In this document: positions 7,119-15,811 of the stretch, piece by piece | Numbering within the stretch: the stretch's first letter is position 1 | How the letters are laid out: every line of letters begins with the position of its first letter | Origin: Scandinavium vulneris_A | GTDB taxonomy: Bacteria > Pseudomonadota > Gammaproteobacteria > Enterobacterales > Enterobacteriaceae | Length of the DNA: 64,000 bases | NCBI GenBank assembly: GCA_046518185.1 | Contig: JBKGRZ010000001.1 | Coordinates: 1,178,001 to 1,242,000 of the forward strand | Direction: 5' to 3' | The notes under the pieces: generated by a model | Databases searched by the model: none | Told to the model about the DNA's origin: nothing | Seen by the model: only the letters and a program-made list of their open reading frames with translations | Position numbers and translations under genes: made by a program

Positions 7119-9263
7119 TTATGCCAGTTGGCTGTCGCTAAGTGGTTCGGGCATATCCCATTGCAGATTTGGCACTTCTTTATTCCCTGCGGCCAGGTCA
7201 CGGGACGGAACAACCGTCGTCGCGTTATTAAACTGGTTTACCACGCCATATTCGCCTGTCGGCAAAACAGCATGCGGTTTGTTCATATGAAATTTGGTTT
7301 GAGGTTCTTGCAGTTTTCCCGTCCTGTAATACTCAACAGTCGGCTTGAATCCATTCAACGGATCCCTCCAGTCAGCACGGTGCAACAGGCCCTCCCAGAA
7401 TTTCCCGGCCTTGTAGTCAAATGCCTTGCACTGGCCGATGGCCAGGTCAAACGCCATCGCGTGAGACGGTGCAAATTCGCTCATGACAATCGATGAATGC
7501 TGGCTGTAGCCCACCGGGTCGGTTTTTTGCCATTCCGCCTGCAACTCTTCATCCGTTTTCTTCCAGGTCAGCGTCACGCTCTGAAAATCTTTGCTGCCTG
7601 AAACGATGCCGTGAATCACTTCCCGCTTGCGATCATAGCTCTCTACTTTCAGCTCGTCGGACGTCAGAACGTGGCCCGGTCGCCAACTGAGACTCTGGTA
7701 ACGACTCACCGGATACGTCGCACTTTCGGTGCGTTTAATGGCGAACGCCTTCGCAGAATAAGAGATATAGGCATCCGGGCTGTTCGGGTCGATATACGCT
7801 TCATACGGGGTATCGCAGGTCGCCGGGTCGTCATCTTTTTTGTTTCGCTCGCCCTGTAGCTCGAAGATAAAAGGCTCCGGCAACTCTTCGCCATTAATCA
7901 CCACGTCACTGTAGGAATAGGCCGCATTCATCACCGGCGTGGGGCTGAAATCCCCTTCGCGCTCCAGGGCCATACTGAACGGTTTCCCCTGTACGGCTTG
8001 CCCTACCCAGCGGTGCTGGCAAAACACCCGCTGGCGAAGATTGGGGATATCTTTGGCTATCTCATTCGGAATACCGCGCCAGCCAAACCCCTGGATAGGT
8101 TGCAGCGACACCGTGCCATCCTGGGGGCACCAGTAGTTATAGACCTTGCCGTTATTGTTCCGCCGGTATCTCATGTCTTCCCGCAGCGGATTGTCTGCCG
8201 CTTTCCGTGACGCGCAGCTGGCTTCCATCGCCTGCATCTCCCCGTCGGATAACTCGCCCCCTTTGTACTGTGTCGCCATCAGCGCGCAAAAGTGCCTGAA
8301 TGTTTCCACCCGCGCCTGTTCCGTCTGGTGATGACCGGGCTGACCGTTTTCAAGAAGTCGCCCCTCCAGCGAGTACGGGGAATGATTCAGGATGGTACAG
8401 TTCACCGGGTCATAGCCGGCCTGCTTGACCAGCATGTTTGCCAGCATGGTGATGATCGTGCCCTGACTGTGCGCCACCACGTTAATTACGTCATTTTGCG
8501 TTACTGGCTCACGGCGGATAGTCATGATCAAATCCGCCAGACGCTGGGCGGCAAAAAACTGATAGATACGGTGCGGGTTCGCGAAAATGGGATGGGTATA
8601 ATCGCCTCCATTCGCGTACAACGAACCGAAACCGGCAGCGGCCAGGGCGGCCCCCCCGGCACCCGGCCCCAACATATCGGGGATGCAGGTGGTGGCGTTC
8701 GCAAAGGTTCCGCCCCCTTTGGCAAAATTCACATCAAGGCCGTTTTTAAAGTTGTCATTCTGAAACTTAAACGGCCCCTTGCCATCGTTCCCCAGTTTGG
8801 CTTTCTTTTCCTTATCGTCTTCCTGATAAGCGTCATAGGGCAGACGGGCCTGCGATGACAGCTTACTGACTTCGGCCTTGTAACGTTGCTGGTCAGCCTT
8901 GTAGTCGGCATGCGTGACCGGCTTATACCCCCAGTAGAACGGGATCACCGGCGAACGGCCCGGCTCTTTGATTTTCTTCTGGGCCTCTTCGTTGTGCATC
9001 ATGATGAAATCGCGCCAGCCGTGCGCGTACAAATCCGTCCGGGCCAGGCGCTTACTCAGCCCGGCAATGATCCCCCGCTCCTGATTCTGATACGCCTCAC
9101 CCACGTCGTTGACCCCGTGAACCAGGATAACAATACAGGGCATTGGGCGCGGGACGGCCACCCGGCACGTCTGGGCCACTTCCCCCAGATCTTTATGAAC
9201 TGGGATATCGCCCTCTGAAATTACGCGTGGGGCATACGGGCTTTTTTTCGTCGTGTCCGTCAT
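7119..9263 (-). CDS. Tle3-type T6SS phospholipase effector
   Basis: A 714-residue alpha/beta-hydrolase predicted to be the antibacterial cargo of the adjacent VgrG. The oxyanion segment VILVHGVND is at residues 45-53, and the nucleophile elbow AHSQGT puts the catalytic serine at about 266; PQDGTV and QHRW further on are candidates for the acid and histidine. No signal peptide is present, as expected for T6SS cargo delivered by the spike. The long C-terminal half fits the DUF3274-type region of Tle3 lipases, which attack membrane phospholipids in target cells. The start ATG overlaps the vgrG stop as ATGA, so it is coupled to VgrG, and two immunity lipoprotein genes follow. Substrate specificity cannot be read from sequence. 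Confidence 0.85.
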   Translation of the reverse strand: MTDTTKKSPYAPRVISEGDIPVHKDLGEVAQTCRVAVPRPMPCIVILVHGVNDVGEAYQNQERGIIAGLSKRLARTDLYAHGWRDFIMMHNEEAQKKIKEPGRSPVIPFYWGYKPVTHADYKADQQRYKAEVSKLSSQARLPYDAYQEDDKEKKAKLGNDGKGPFKFQNDNFKNGLDVNFAKGGGTFANATTCIPDMLGPGAGGAALAAAGFGSLYANGGDYTHPIFANPHRIYQFFAAQRLADLIMTIRREPVTQNDVINVVAHSQGTIITMLANMLVKQAGYDPVNCTILNHSPYSLEGRLLENGQPGHHQTEQARVETFRHFCALMATQYKGGELSDGEMQAMEASCASRKAADNPLREDMRYRRNNNGKVYNYWCPQDGTVSLQPIQGFGWRGIPNEIAKDIPNLRQRVFCQHRWVGQAVQGKPFSMALEREGDFSPTPVMNAAYSYSDVVINGEELPEPFIFELQGERNKKDDDPATCDTPYEAYIDPNSPDAYISYSAKAFAIKRTESATYPVSRYQSLSWRPGHVLTSDELKVESYDRKREVIHGIVSGSKDFQSVTLTWKKTDEELQAEWQKTDPVGYSQHSSIVMSEFAPSHAMAFDLAIGQCKAFDYKAGKFWEGLLHRADWRDPLNGFKPTVEYYRTGKLQEPQTKFHMNKPHAVLPTGEYGVVNQFNNATTVVPSRDLAAGNKEVPNLQWDMPEPLSDSQLA

Positions 9264-9430
9264 TCCATCAATTCCATTTTTAGCGTATCGAGATCGTCCG
9301 CATCGATGAGCGGTGTATAGCCGTCACTGTCCGTCACCCCCTCTGTCACTTGCCCGGATGAGCTGGTCATTCTGAATTTTTTGTTGGCGAGGATTTGCTG
9401 GTCATCATCAGGAGAGTGCAGTTGGTAACG
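9260..9430 (-). other. Transthyretin-like cargo-binding module at the VgrG C terminus
   Basis: The region encodes the end of VgrG after the beta-helix: a beta-rich stretch with FRMTSSSG followed by GVTDSDGYTPL, the G-x-TD-x-x-G pattern typical of transthyretin-like domains. In enteroaggregative E. coli such a VgrG domain loads a Tle lipase. Here it sits directly before the lipase gene, so it probably recruits that effector. Confidence 0.6.
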
Positions 9431-11773
9431 CTGCTTAAACACCCCTTTGTTAAACGATGGCGTCTGGACCTGGGCGCTTTCCGGCCCGTCGTATTTCAGG
9501 CTCGGGCCTTTCAGCTCAATACCCGTCGGCGAGAAGATCGTCACCAGCCCGTTTGGGCTGATACGTATCCCGCCGCCCCCGCAGGTAAACTGCATGCCCT
9601 GCTTGGCGCTACCGTTCATTTTTCCCGCGGTGCTGGTCAGCGTGAAATCCTGCTGTGACAGCATGTGCATGGCCCCGCGCTGGGCTTGGGTATTGATATC
9701 CCCGGCGCCGGCAATCAGCTGGATACCGAGCTTGCGGACGAACAGCGAGAGTTTATCGCCCACGGCCATCGAGAGTTTTTTAACGACGTTCACCGTGGCG
9801 TTATTTCCCGCGGTGGCGATCAAATCTTTTCCGGCCGACAGCTGCAGGGTTTGCGGCGTCACTTGAGCCAGCCCCTCACCCGCATACGTCAGAATGCCCG
9901 CGCCGGTCAGCTTGTTCAGCGTCTGCTTTAAGGTGTTTTGCCGATCGGTTTCCACAGTGTCGGCCCCCGCCGTCAGGGCGCTTTGTTGCAACGTTTTCGC
10001 CAGTGACAGCGCTTTCTCCAGCTGCGCCACGGCCTCGGCCATATCCAGCTGCTGCCCCTGGGCTCGGGGCTGGGCTTCGGTGGTGATCAGCATCCCTTTC
10101 GCGGCACGCAGCGTCATCCGGTTATCGGTTCGCGCTTCAACCCCTTCTCCGCGTGGTTTGCCCTCGGCATCGACCAGGTGGCCCACGCTGAGCTGGCTCT
10201 TTTCGTATTCGGTGGAAATCTTGACGTGTTCCTTGCCGCGCCTGTCCTCCAGGCGGATTTTGTTCAGACCGGCGGTGCGGATGACGTTGCGGGTATTGTT
10301 GCGGTTTGTGACCAGATCGGGGCGGGCACCGTCATGCATCACCTGGGCGATATACGGCCTGTCCGGGTCGCCATTCTCAAACATCACCGCGACTTCGGTC
10401 TTATCCAGCAGCGGAAAGTGAAACCCGTAGGTGTCGCCTGCATACGGCCTGCCCAGACGTACCAGTGCGCTTTCAAAGCCCGCCCGCTGTTCATCCAGGT
10501 CAAAATCAAACTTCACGCGGTAGCGGCCCTGCGCATCCACCCCGGCGTACGTTTTATCCCCCCCGATGGAGGCCACCCTTGCAGGCACCGATCCGGCAAT
10601 CATCGGACGTGTCAGCAGTGCCGGTCGAAAACTGTAGCCATTGAGATACGGAATGCCGCCCAGAGTCGCACGATAGTGCTCAGCCCGACTCCCGCCGATC
10701 GTCATCGACGAAATCAAATAGCCTGATCTAAAACTGTCTGGAATAGGTCCAGTTGGCGTAAACATCATGCCGGGTTGCAGCGCCGGATCGCTGGTTGTCG
10801 CCCTCAGAATACTCTGACCATTAAGCAGCCGTTCATAACGCACCCGGGCGTAAAACGTGGCCGTTTCTCCTTCATCTCCGGCCACATCCCCGGATTCCAG
10901 AAAACGATCGGCATAGTGGTATTCCCTCCCGGTGGTCACGCCCTCGGGGATAGCATGCGTTTCAATGGTTTTATCGGTTTGCGGCGAGTGCGGGTCACGG
11001 TAGTTATAACTCCGCACCAGCACATTTTTGGGGATTAACGTGTGCTGCTCTTCCAGGTCAGTAATGTACTCGTCGTGACCGGTCAGGCCGGAATGGCGAA
11101 CGTACGGCAATTTCTTGTCACTGAAAATATAACCCCCGACTGAATCACCGAAGACAGCCACGGTTTCCGTCGGAACTTGGTCATGATTTTCAAAGCGGAA
11201 CCAAATCCCGACTTCAGCCAGCAATCGGCGGATAAAGGTCAGGTCAGTTTCCTTCCATTGAACAATCATTTCCCGCCGTGGATAGCCGTGACTCAATTTA
11301 TCGAAATCGATGTTATAGCCGTCAAAATACTCGCTGTCTTTCATCAGCTTCGTGACGAGCTCAGGAACCGACATATCCATGTAAACGGCAGAGCGATAGT
11401 TACGGTCCAGCAACGCCAGTTCATGCTCCAGGACGCACTCATAGAGTACCTCATCGGCGGAGGATTTGATGCGGGAAAACGAGGTGATCACGCCGTTGAT
11501 GTGTCGTACCGGCAGCCAGGGGGATTGCCCGTGCCAGGTCGCCTTTGGGTTTGGGGCACGGAGAAGAAATTCAGCCGTCTGGTTAAGCACGGCATTCATC
11601 GGGAGGTTTTGTTCCGGAGTGGTGAATCGGATGGTGTAGCGGTAAGGCTGACTTAACGCCTCTTCGCCTGTGAAGGAATGCACATCAAGGGTAATCGCTT
11701 TATTGTGGGGGAAAAATAATAAATAACGGTTTAACGTATTCTGCTGTTGAATCGTTCCTGATTGTCCTGCCAT
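9260..11773 (-). CDS. vgrG: VgrG type VI secretion spike protein with C-terminal extension
   Basis: The 837-residue protein has the full VgrG plan: gp27-like N-terminal part (LDVHSFTGEEALSQPYRY), gp5 OB-fold region (GRYRVKFDFDLDEQ, FENGDPDRPYIAQVMH), then a DUF2345-type beta-helix rich in LSAGKDLIATAG-like repeats. The last 55 or so residues (from about 782) look like a transthyretin-like module with GQVTEGVTDSDGYTPLID, a kind of domain known to bind lipase cargo on VgrG. I choose the ATG at 11773 with AAGGA nine bases upstream; a TTG two codons earlier is possible. First gene of the island operon; no hcp or other tss gene is nearby, so it must use a T6SS encoded elsewhere. Confidence 0.96.
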   Translation of the reverse strand: MAGQSGTIQQQNTLNRYLLFFPHNKAITLDVHSFTGEEALSQPYRYTIRFTTPEQNLPMNAVLNQTAEFLLRAPNPKATWHGQSPWLPVRHINGVITSFSRIKSSADEVLYECVLEHELALLDRNYRSAVYMDMSVPELVTKLMKDSEYFDGYNIDFDKLSHGYPRREMIVQWKETDLTFIRRLLAEVGIWFRFENHDQVPTETVAVFGDSVGGYIFSDKKLPYVRHSGLTGHDEYITDLEEQHTLIPKNVLVRSYNYRDPHSPQTDKTIETHAIPEGVTTGREYHYADRFLESGDVAGDEGETATFYARVRYERLLNGQSILRATTSDPALQPGMMFTPTGPIPDSFRSGYLISSMTIGGSRAEHYRATLGGIPYLNGYSFRPALLTRPMIAGSVPARVASIGGDKTYAGVDAQGRYRVKFDFDLDEQRAGFESALVRLGRPYAGDTYGFHFPLLDKTEVAVMFENGDPDRPYIAQVMHDGARPDLVTNRNNTRNVIRTAGLNKIRLEDRRGKEHVKISTEYEKSQLSVGHLVDAEGKPRGEGVEARTDNRMTLRAAKGMLITTEAQPRAQGQQLDMAEAVAQLEKALSLAKTLQQSALTAGADTVETDRQNTLKQTLNKLTGAGILTYAGEGLAQVTPQTLQLSAGKDLIATAGNNATVNVVKKLSMAVGDKLSLFVRKLGIQLIAGAGDINTQAQRGAMHMLSQQDFTLTSTAGKMNGSAKQGMQFTCGGGGIRISPNGLVTIFSPTGIELKGPSLKYDGPESAQVQTPSFNKGVFKQRYQLHSPDDDQQILANKKFRMTSSSGQVTEGVTDSDGYTPLIDADDLDTLKMELME

Positions 11774-12024
11774 AGACAAATATCCTTTTCATATAACTTC
11801 CGATTTTATAAAAAAGAATACTCCCGCACCCAAAAAATTAAAACACCCTTTCACTGCACCAAATCAGCATCACTGCCAAATTCATTCACCACAAAAATAA
11901 ATAAACACCACATTAATCACGGAGAAAATAAAATATTCATGATGAAATACAGATAGGGTTATCTGTTATAAAACCGAGCGCGTAATAAACTTGCGGTTAC
12001 GAGGTTGGCTTCATCGGAATAATA
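11774..12024. promoter_or_regulatory. AT-rich region upstream of the vgrG operon
   Basis: About 250 bases without a credible gene, markedly richer in A and T than its surroundings, with many short A tracts. It must hold the promoter of the vgrG operon (transcribed leftwards). The composition resembles H-NS-silenced horizontally acquired DNA. I cannot name a -35/-10 pair with confidence. Confidence 0.5.
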
Positions 12025-12053
12025 AAGGCCGTAACGTAATCCGTTACGGCCTT
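12025..12053. terminator. Hairpin terminator after pgl, right border of the island
   Basis: A perfect 12-base-pair stem, AAGGCCGTAACG and CGTTACGGCCTT, with loop TAATC, downstream of the leftward pgl gene. On the minus strand the stem ends in CCTTTATTATT. It is similar in stem sequence and flank (GGCCTTCTTCA) to the hairpin after ybhC. Confidence 0.75.
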
Positions 12054-12114
12054 CTTCAGTAGCCAGGCAGAAAAAACTGATGCAAAGCGGTGTTTTTTAT
12101 TTTCAGCGCATGGC

Positions 12115-13110
12115 TTAGTGCGCGTTGACCACCACCCACATCGGGCCCTGGCCGACCGCATAACGGCCTTTCTCTTGCAACAGCCCCTGCTCACCCTGAA
12201 TCTCATACACCGCAATGTGATGGGATTTCTGACCGGCAGCAATCACGAACTTACCGCTGTGATCGACATTAAAGCCGCGCGGCTGGGTTTCGGTTGGCTG
12301 GAAGCCCTGAACCTCGAGCACGCTGCCGTCTTCAGATACCGTGAACACCGTCAGGGTGCTGGAGGTACGGTCACAGGCATAAAGATGGCGGCCATCCGGG
12401 GTGATGTGAATATCCGCCGCCCAGCGCGTGCCGGTGAAGTCCGGCGGCATCATGTCCAGGGTCTGCACACATTCAATTTCACCGTGGGGATCGTTCAGTT
12501 CCCAGACGTCGACAGAGCTGTTCAGCTCGTTGACGCAGTAGGCGTACTGCTGATTCGGGTGGAACACCAGGTGACGCGGACCCGCGCCTTCCACGGTGGT
12601 CACTTCCGCCGGGGTCTGCGCAACCAGTTTACCGTCGTCGCTCAGAGTAAACAGGCAGATGCGGTCCTGCTTCAGGGCCGGAACCCACAGGGTACGGTTG
12701 TCCGGGGTGATGTTTGCGGAGTGGCAGCCTTCAAGGCCTTCCACCACGTCAACCACACCGACCGGGAGGCCGTCTTCCAGACGCGTCACGCTGACGCAGG
12801 CCTGGTTGTAAGAACCGCTGAACAGGAACTGGCCGTGATGGTCAGTGGAAATATGGGTCGGGCTACCCGGCAGTGCGGATTCCGCCGCGTAGGTCAGCGC
12901 ACCGTCATCCGGGGCAATACGGTATGCCAGGACGCGAAACTCCGGGCGCACGCCAACGTAGAGATAACGCTTGTCCGGGCTTATCACCATCGGCTGAACC
13001 TGGCCCGGCACGTCGACCACCTGCACCAACGTCAGCTTACCGTCGTGATGCAGGCTCCAGACGTGGATCTGCTGACTTTCCGGGCTGGCGGTATATACGG
13101 TTTGTTTCAT
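12115..13110 (-). CDS. pgl: 6-phosphogluconolactonase Pgl
   Basis: Hydrolyses 6-phosphogluconolactone to 6-phosphogluconate in the oxidative pentose phosphate pathway (cytoplasm). The 331-residue seven-bladed beta-propeller has the same length as E. coli Pgl and typical blades such as MVISPDKRYLYVGVRPEF and DIHITPDGRHLYACDR. The open frame extends 47 codons upstream, but AAAGGAG stands before the ATG at 13110, giving MKQTVY as in E. coli. Divergent from ybhA with 131 bases between. In E. coli the ybhD-ybhJ genes lie between pgl and ybhC; here the T6SS island occupies that interval. Confidence 0.97.
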   Translation of the reverse strand: MKQTVYTASPESQQIHVWSLHHDGKLTLVQVVDVPGQVQPMVISPDKRYLYVGVRPEFRVLAYRIAPDDGALTYAAESALPGSPTHISTDHHGQFLFSGSYNQACVSVTRLEDGLPVGVVDVVEGLEGCHSANITPDNRTLWVPALKQDRICLFTLSDDGKLVAQTPAEVTTVEGAGPRHLVFHPNQQYAYCVNELNSSVDVWELNDPHGEIECVQTLDMMPPDFTGTRWAADIHITPDGRHLYACDRTSSTLTVFTVSEDGSVLEVQGFQPTETQPRGFNVDHSGKFVIAAGQKSHHIAVYEIQGEQGLLQEKGRYAVGQGPMWVVVNAH

Positions 13111-13241
13111 GAAAACTCCTTTCCATACTGCACGTGGAAGCAAATTATACATAATAGTGAGTGCTGAAAAATTTGCCCTGCGCGCGCTGCGGTGTACCAT
13201 CGTGAGCTGCACATTTTTCAACATTAACCCTGGACTGCAAC

Positions 13242-14060
13242 ATGACATCACGCGTGATAGCTCTCGATTTAGACGGTACCCTGCTGACGCCCACGAAAAC
13301 CATTCTTCCCGAATCCCTCGAGGCGCTGGCTCGCGCCAGACAAGCAGGTTACAAAATCCTCATCGTCACAGGCCGACATCACGTTGCTATCCATCCTTTT
13401 TATCAGGCACTGGCACTGGATACACCTGCAATTTGCTGTAATGGCACCTATTTGTATGATTATCAGGCAAAAAAGGTTATCGAAGCCGATCCGATGCCGG
13501 TCGAAAAAGCACGCGCGCTGATCGGTTTGCTGGCCGAACATGACATTCATGGCCTGATGTACGTCGATGACACCATGATGTATGAGCAAGCCACCGGGCA
13601 CGTGACGCGTACCCTGAACTGGGCACAGCAGTTGCCGGAAGCACAACGTCCGTCGTTCACTCAGGTCGCGTCACTGACTCAAGCCGCACAGGAAGTGAAG
13701 TCGGTGTGGAAGTTCGCGCTGACGGACCAGGACACACACAAGCTGAACAATTTCGCCAACCATGCGGCGAAAACGCTGGATCTGGAATGCGAATGGTCGT
13801 GGCACGATCAGGTGGATATTGCGCGCAAGGGCAACAGCAAGGGCTATCGTCTGGCACGCTGGGTCGAATCGCAGGGATTATCGATGCAGGATGTGATTGC
13901 GTTTGGCGATAACTTTAATGACATCAGTATGCTGGAAGCCGCAGGCACCGGCGTGGCGATGGGCAATGCCGATGACGCGGTCAAAGCCCGCGCCAACGTC
14001 GTTATCGGTGATAACACCACCCACAGCATCGCCGAGTTTATCTACACCCGCCTGCTGTAA
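13242..14060 (+). CDS. ybhA: YbhA, HAD-family sugar/pyridoxal phosphatase
   Basis: A 272-residue Cof-type HAD phosphatase, same length as E. coli YbhA, which dephosphorylates pyridoxal 5'-phosphate and some sugar phosphates in vitro. The nucleophile motif DLDGT has Asp9 and Asp11; motif III lysine and the GDNFND motif with metal-binding aspartates are near residue 220. Its stop codon abuts the end of modC (convergent, no gap), so no separate terminator fits between them. Physiological substrate remains uncertain. Confidence 0.95.
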   Translation: MTSRVIALDLDGTLLTPTKTILPESLEALARARQAGYKILIVTGRHHVAIHPFYQALALDTPAICCNGTYLYDYQAKKVIEADPMPVEKARALIGLLAEHDIHGLMYVDDTMMYEQATGHVTRTLNWAQQLPEAQRPSFTQVASLTQAAQEVKSVWKFALTDQDTHKLNNFANHAAKTLDLECEWSWHDQVDIARKGNSKGYRLARWVESQGLSMQDVIAFGDNFNDISMLEAAGTGVAMGNADDAVKARANVVIGDNTTHSIAEFIYTRLL

Positions 14061-15119
14061 TCAGGCGGTTATCGACACGCTTTTAATCTGCGCATACAGC
14101 CACTGGCCTGGCTTCACCGCCAGGTCATCGCGGGCCCACGGGCTGATGCGCGCCCACAGCGTGCGCCCCCCGACTTCAAGCTCGACTTCCACCTGGCCGT
14201 TATTATCGTAGCAATTGGCCACTTTGGCTCGCAGCACGTTCCGGATACTGGTGTGCACCGGCGGCTGGAGCACCAGCGACACATCGGACGCCTGAATGCG
14301 CACCCGCACCGCCGACTGTACCGGGCGCTCAAGTTTGTTGACCCACAGATGCTGGTCGCCCAGCCCCAGCGCGGTCATCGCGTAATGCGGATGATGCTCC
14401 AGCACCGTGACTTTCAGAATGCTGCTTTGTTGATCCTGCGGCAGCCACGGATGCATCACGCTGCTGCCCCAGACGTCTTCCAGATTGCCAAACGCTTTAA
14501 CGTTACCCTCCTCCAGGACCAGCACCTTATCGGCCAGATGCAGAATTTCATCGAGGGAATGGCTGACGTAGAGCATCGGAATGTTGATTTCGCGAGCCAG
14601 ACGTTGCAGGTAGGGCAACAGCTCACGTTTACGTGGAATATCAAGCGAGGCCAGCGGTTCATCGAGCAACAACAGTTCCGGGGCGGTGAGCAGCGCCCGA
14701 CCAATCGCCACGCGCTGTTTTTCGCCGCCGGAAAGTCCGCCAGGCAGGCGGTCGAGCAGCGTTTCTATCCCAAGCAGGGCCACCAGTTTATCGAACTGCC
14801 CGGCCATGCTTTTTGCCATGCCGTAGCGCAGATTGCCGCGCACTTTGTAGTGCGGGAACAGGCGCGCATCCTGAAAGACGTAACCAACCCGCCGCTTTTC
14901 CGGCGACAGGCAAATCTTTTTCTCGACATCGTTGAGCACCCGCCCGTTGAGCACGATGCGTCCCTGCTGCGGTCGGGTCAGGCCGCTGATGGCATTGATC
15001 AGCGATGTTTTACCCGCCCCCGAAACGCCAAATACGGCGGTTATACCGGAAGCGGGGAGCGATTCGTTAATGGTCAGGCAGTGGTTGCCGAGAGTCTGTG
15101 TGAAATTGAGTTCCAGCAT
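14061..15119 (-). CDS. modC: Molybdate ABC transporter ATP-binding protein ModC
   Basis: ATPase of the molybdate importer. 352 residues: Walker A GVSGAGKTS, signature LSGGEKQR, Walker B LLLLDEPLASLD, and the H-loop histidine in YVSHS. The C-terminal third is a TOBE domain (VRVRIQASDVSLVLQ) that binds oxyanion and allows feedback control. It follows modB by two bases and is the last gene of modABC. Convergent with ybhA. Confidence 0.97.
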   Translation of the reverse strand: MLELNFTQTLGNHCLTINESLPASGITAVFGVSGAGKTSLINAISGLTRPQQGRIVLNGRVLNDVEKKICLSPEKRRVGYVFQDARLFPHYKVRGNLRYGMAKSMAGQFDKLVALLGIETLLDRLPGGLSGGEKQRVAIGRALLTAPELLLLDEPLASLDIPRKRELLPYLQRLAREINIPMLYVSHSLDEILHLADKVLVLEEGNVKAFGNLEDVWGSSVMHPWLPQDQQSSILKVTVLEHHPHYAMTALGLGDQHLWVNKLERPVQSAVRVRIQASDVSLVLQPPVHTSIRNVLRAKVANCYDNNGQVEVELEVGGRTLWARISPWARDDLAVKPGQWLYAQIKSVSITA

Positions 15120-15121
15120 GA

Positions 15122-15811
15122 TTATTTCCCCATCCGCTCACGGCTGAGGCGCGCCAGCCATTCAGAGATCAGCAGAGAAACCAGCGCCAGCACAATGGAA
15201 ATTACGCACAGACGCGCGGCAGCGCCTTCCCCGCCCGGCGTCTGAATCAGGGTATACATCGCCGAGGGGAGGGTTCGCGTTTCGCCTGGGATGTTTGACA
15301 CAAAAGTGATCGTCGCGCCAAATTCACCCAGCGATCGGGCAAAGGCCAGCACGGTGCCGACAATAATTCCCGGCAGCATCAGCGGCAGCGTGATAGTCGC
15401 AAACACCCGCCAGCGCCCGGCCCCAAGGGTGCGTGCCGCCTGTTCGAGTTTGATATCAACGCCTTCCAGCGCCAGTCGTATGGCGCGCACCATCAACGGG
15501 AAGGACATGACTGCCGCAGCCAGCACCGCCCCGCGCCAGCTAAAGGCAAAGGTCAGGCCGAACCAGTCGTATAGCCAGGCACCGATAAACCCGCGCCTCC
15601 CCATCGCAATCAGCAATAAATAGCCGACCACCACCGGGGGCAACACCAGGGGAAGATGGATGACACTGTCGAGGAGCGCTTTGCCAGGGAAATTACGCCG
15701 CACCAGCAGCCAGGCAAAGAAAATCCCAAACGGCAAGCTGAACACCACGGCCAGGGATGACACTTTTAGGCTCAGCAATACCGCCTGCCATTCGGGATCG
15801 GTCAATATCAT
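15122..15811 (-). CDS. modB: Molybdate ABC transporter permease ModB
   Basis: Inner-membrane channel subunit of the ModABC importer. 229 residues with about five hydrophobic segments and the EAA-type coupling loop (EQAARTLGAGRWRVF) that contacts ModC. Its ATG overlaps the modA stop as ATGA, so synthesis is coupled to the binding protein. Length equals that of E. coli ModB. Confidence 0.97.
   Translation of the reverse strand: MILTDPEWQAVLLSLKVSSLAVVFSLPFGIFFAWLLVRRNFPGKALLDSVIHLPLVLPPVVVGYLLLIAMGRRGFIGAWLYDWFGLTFAFSWRGAVLAAAVMSFPLMVRAIRLALEGVDIKLEQAARTLGAGRWRVFATITLPLMLPGIIVGTVLAFARSLGEFGATITFVSNIPGETRTLPSAMYTLIQTPGGEGAAARLCVISIVLALVSLLISEWLARLSRERMGK

Noticed and set aside
11762..11956. 64-codon open frame in the AT-rich region before vgrG
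   Set aside because: Composition is that of random AT-rich DNA and no ribosome site precedes it.
3955..12053. Island as a prophage or integrative element
   Set aside because: No integrase, transposase, tRNA target or clear att direct repeats at the borders; only related terminator hairpins are seen.
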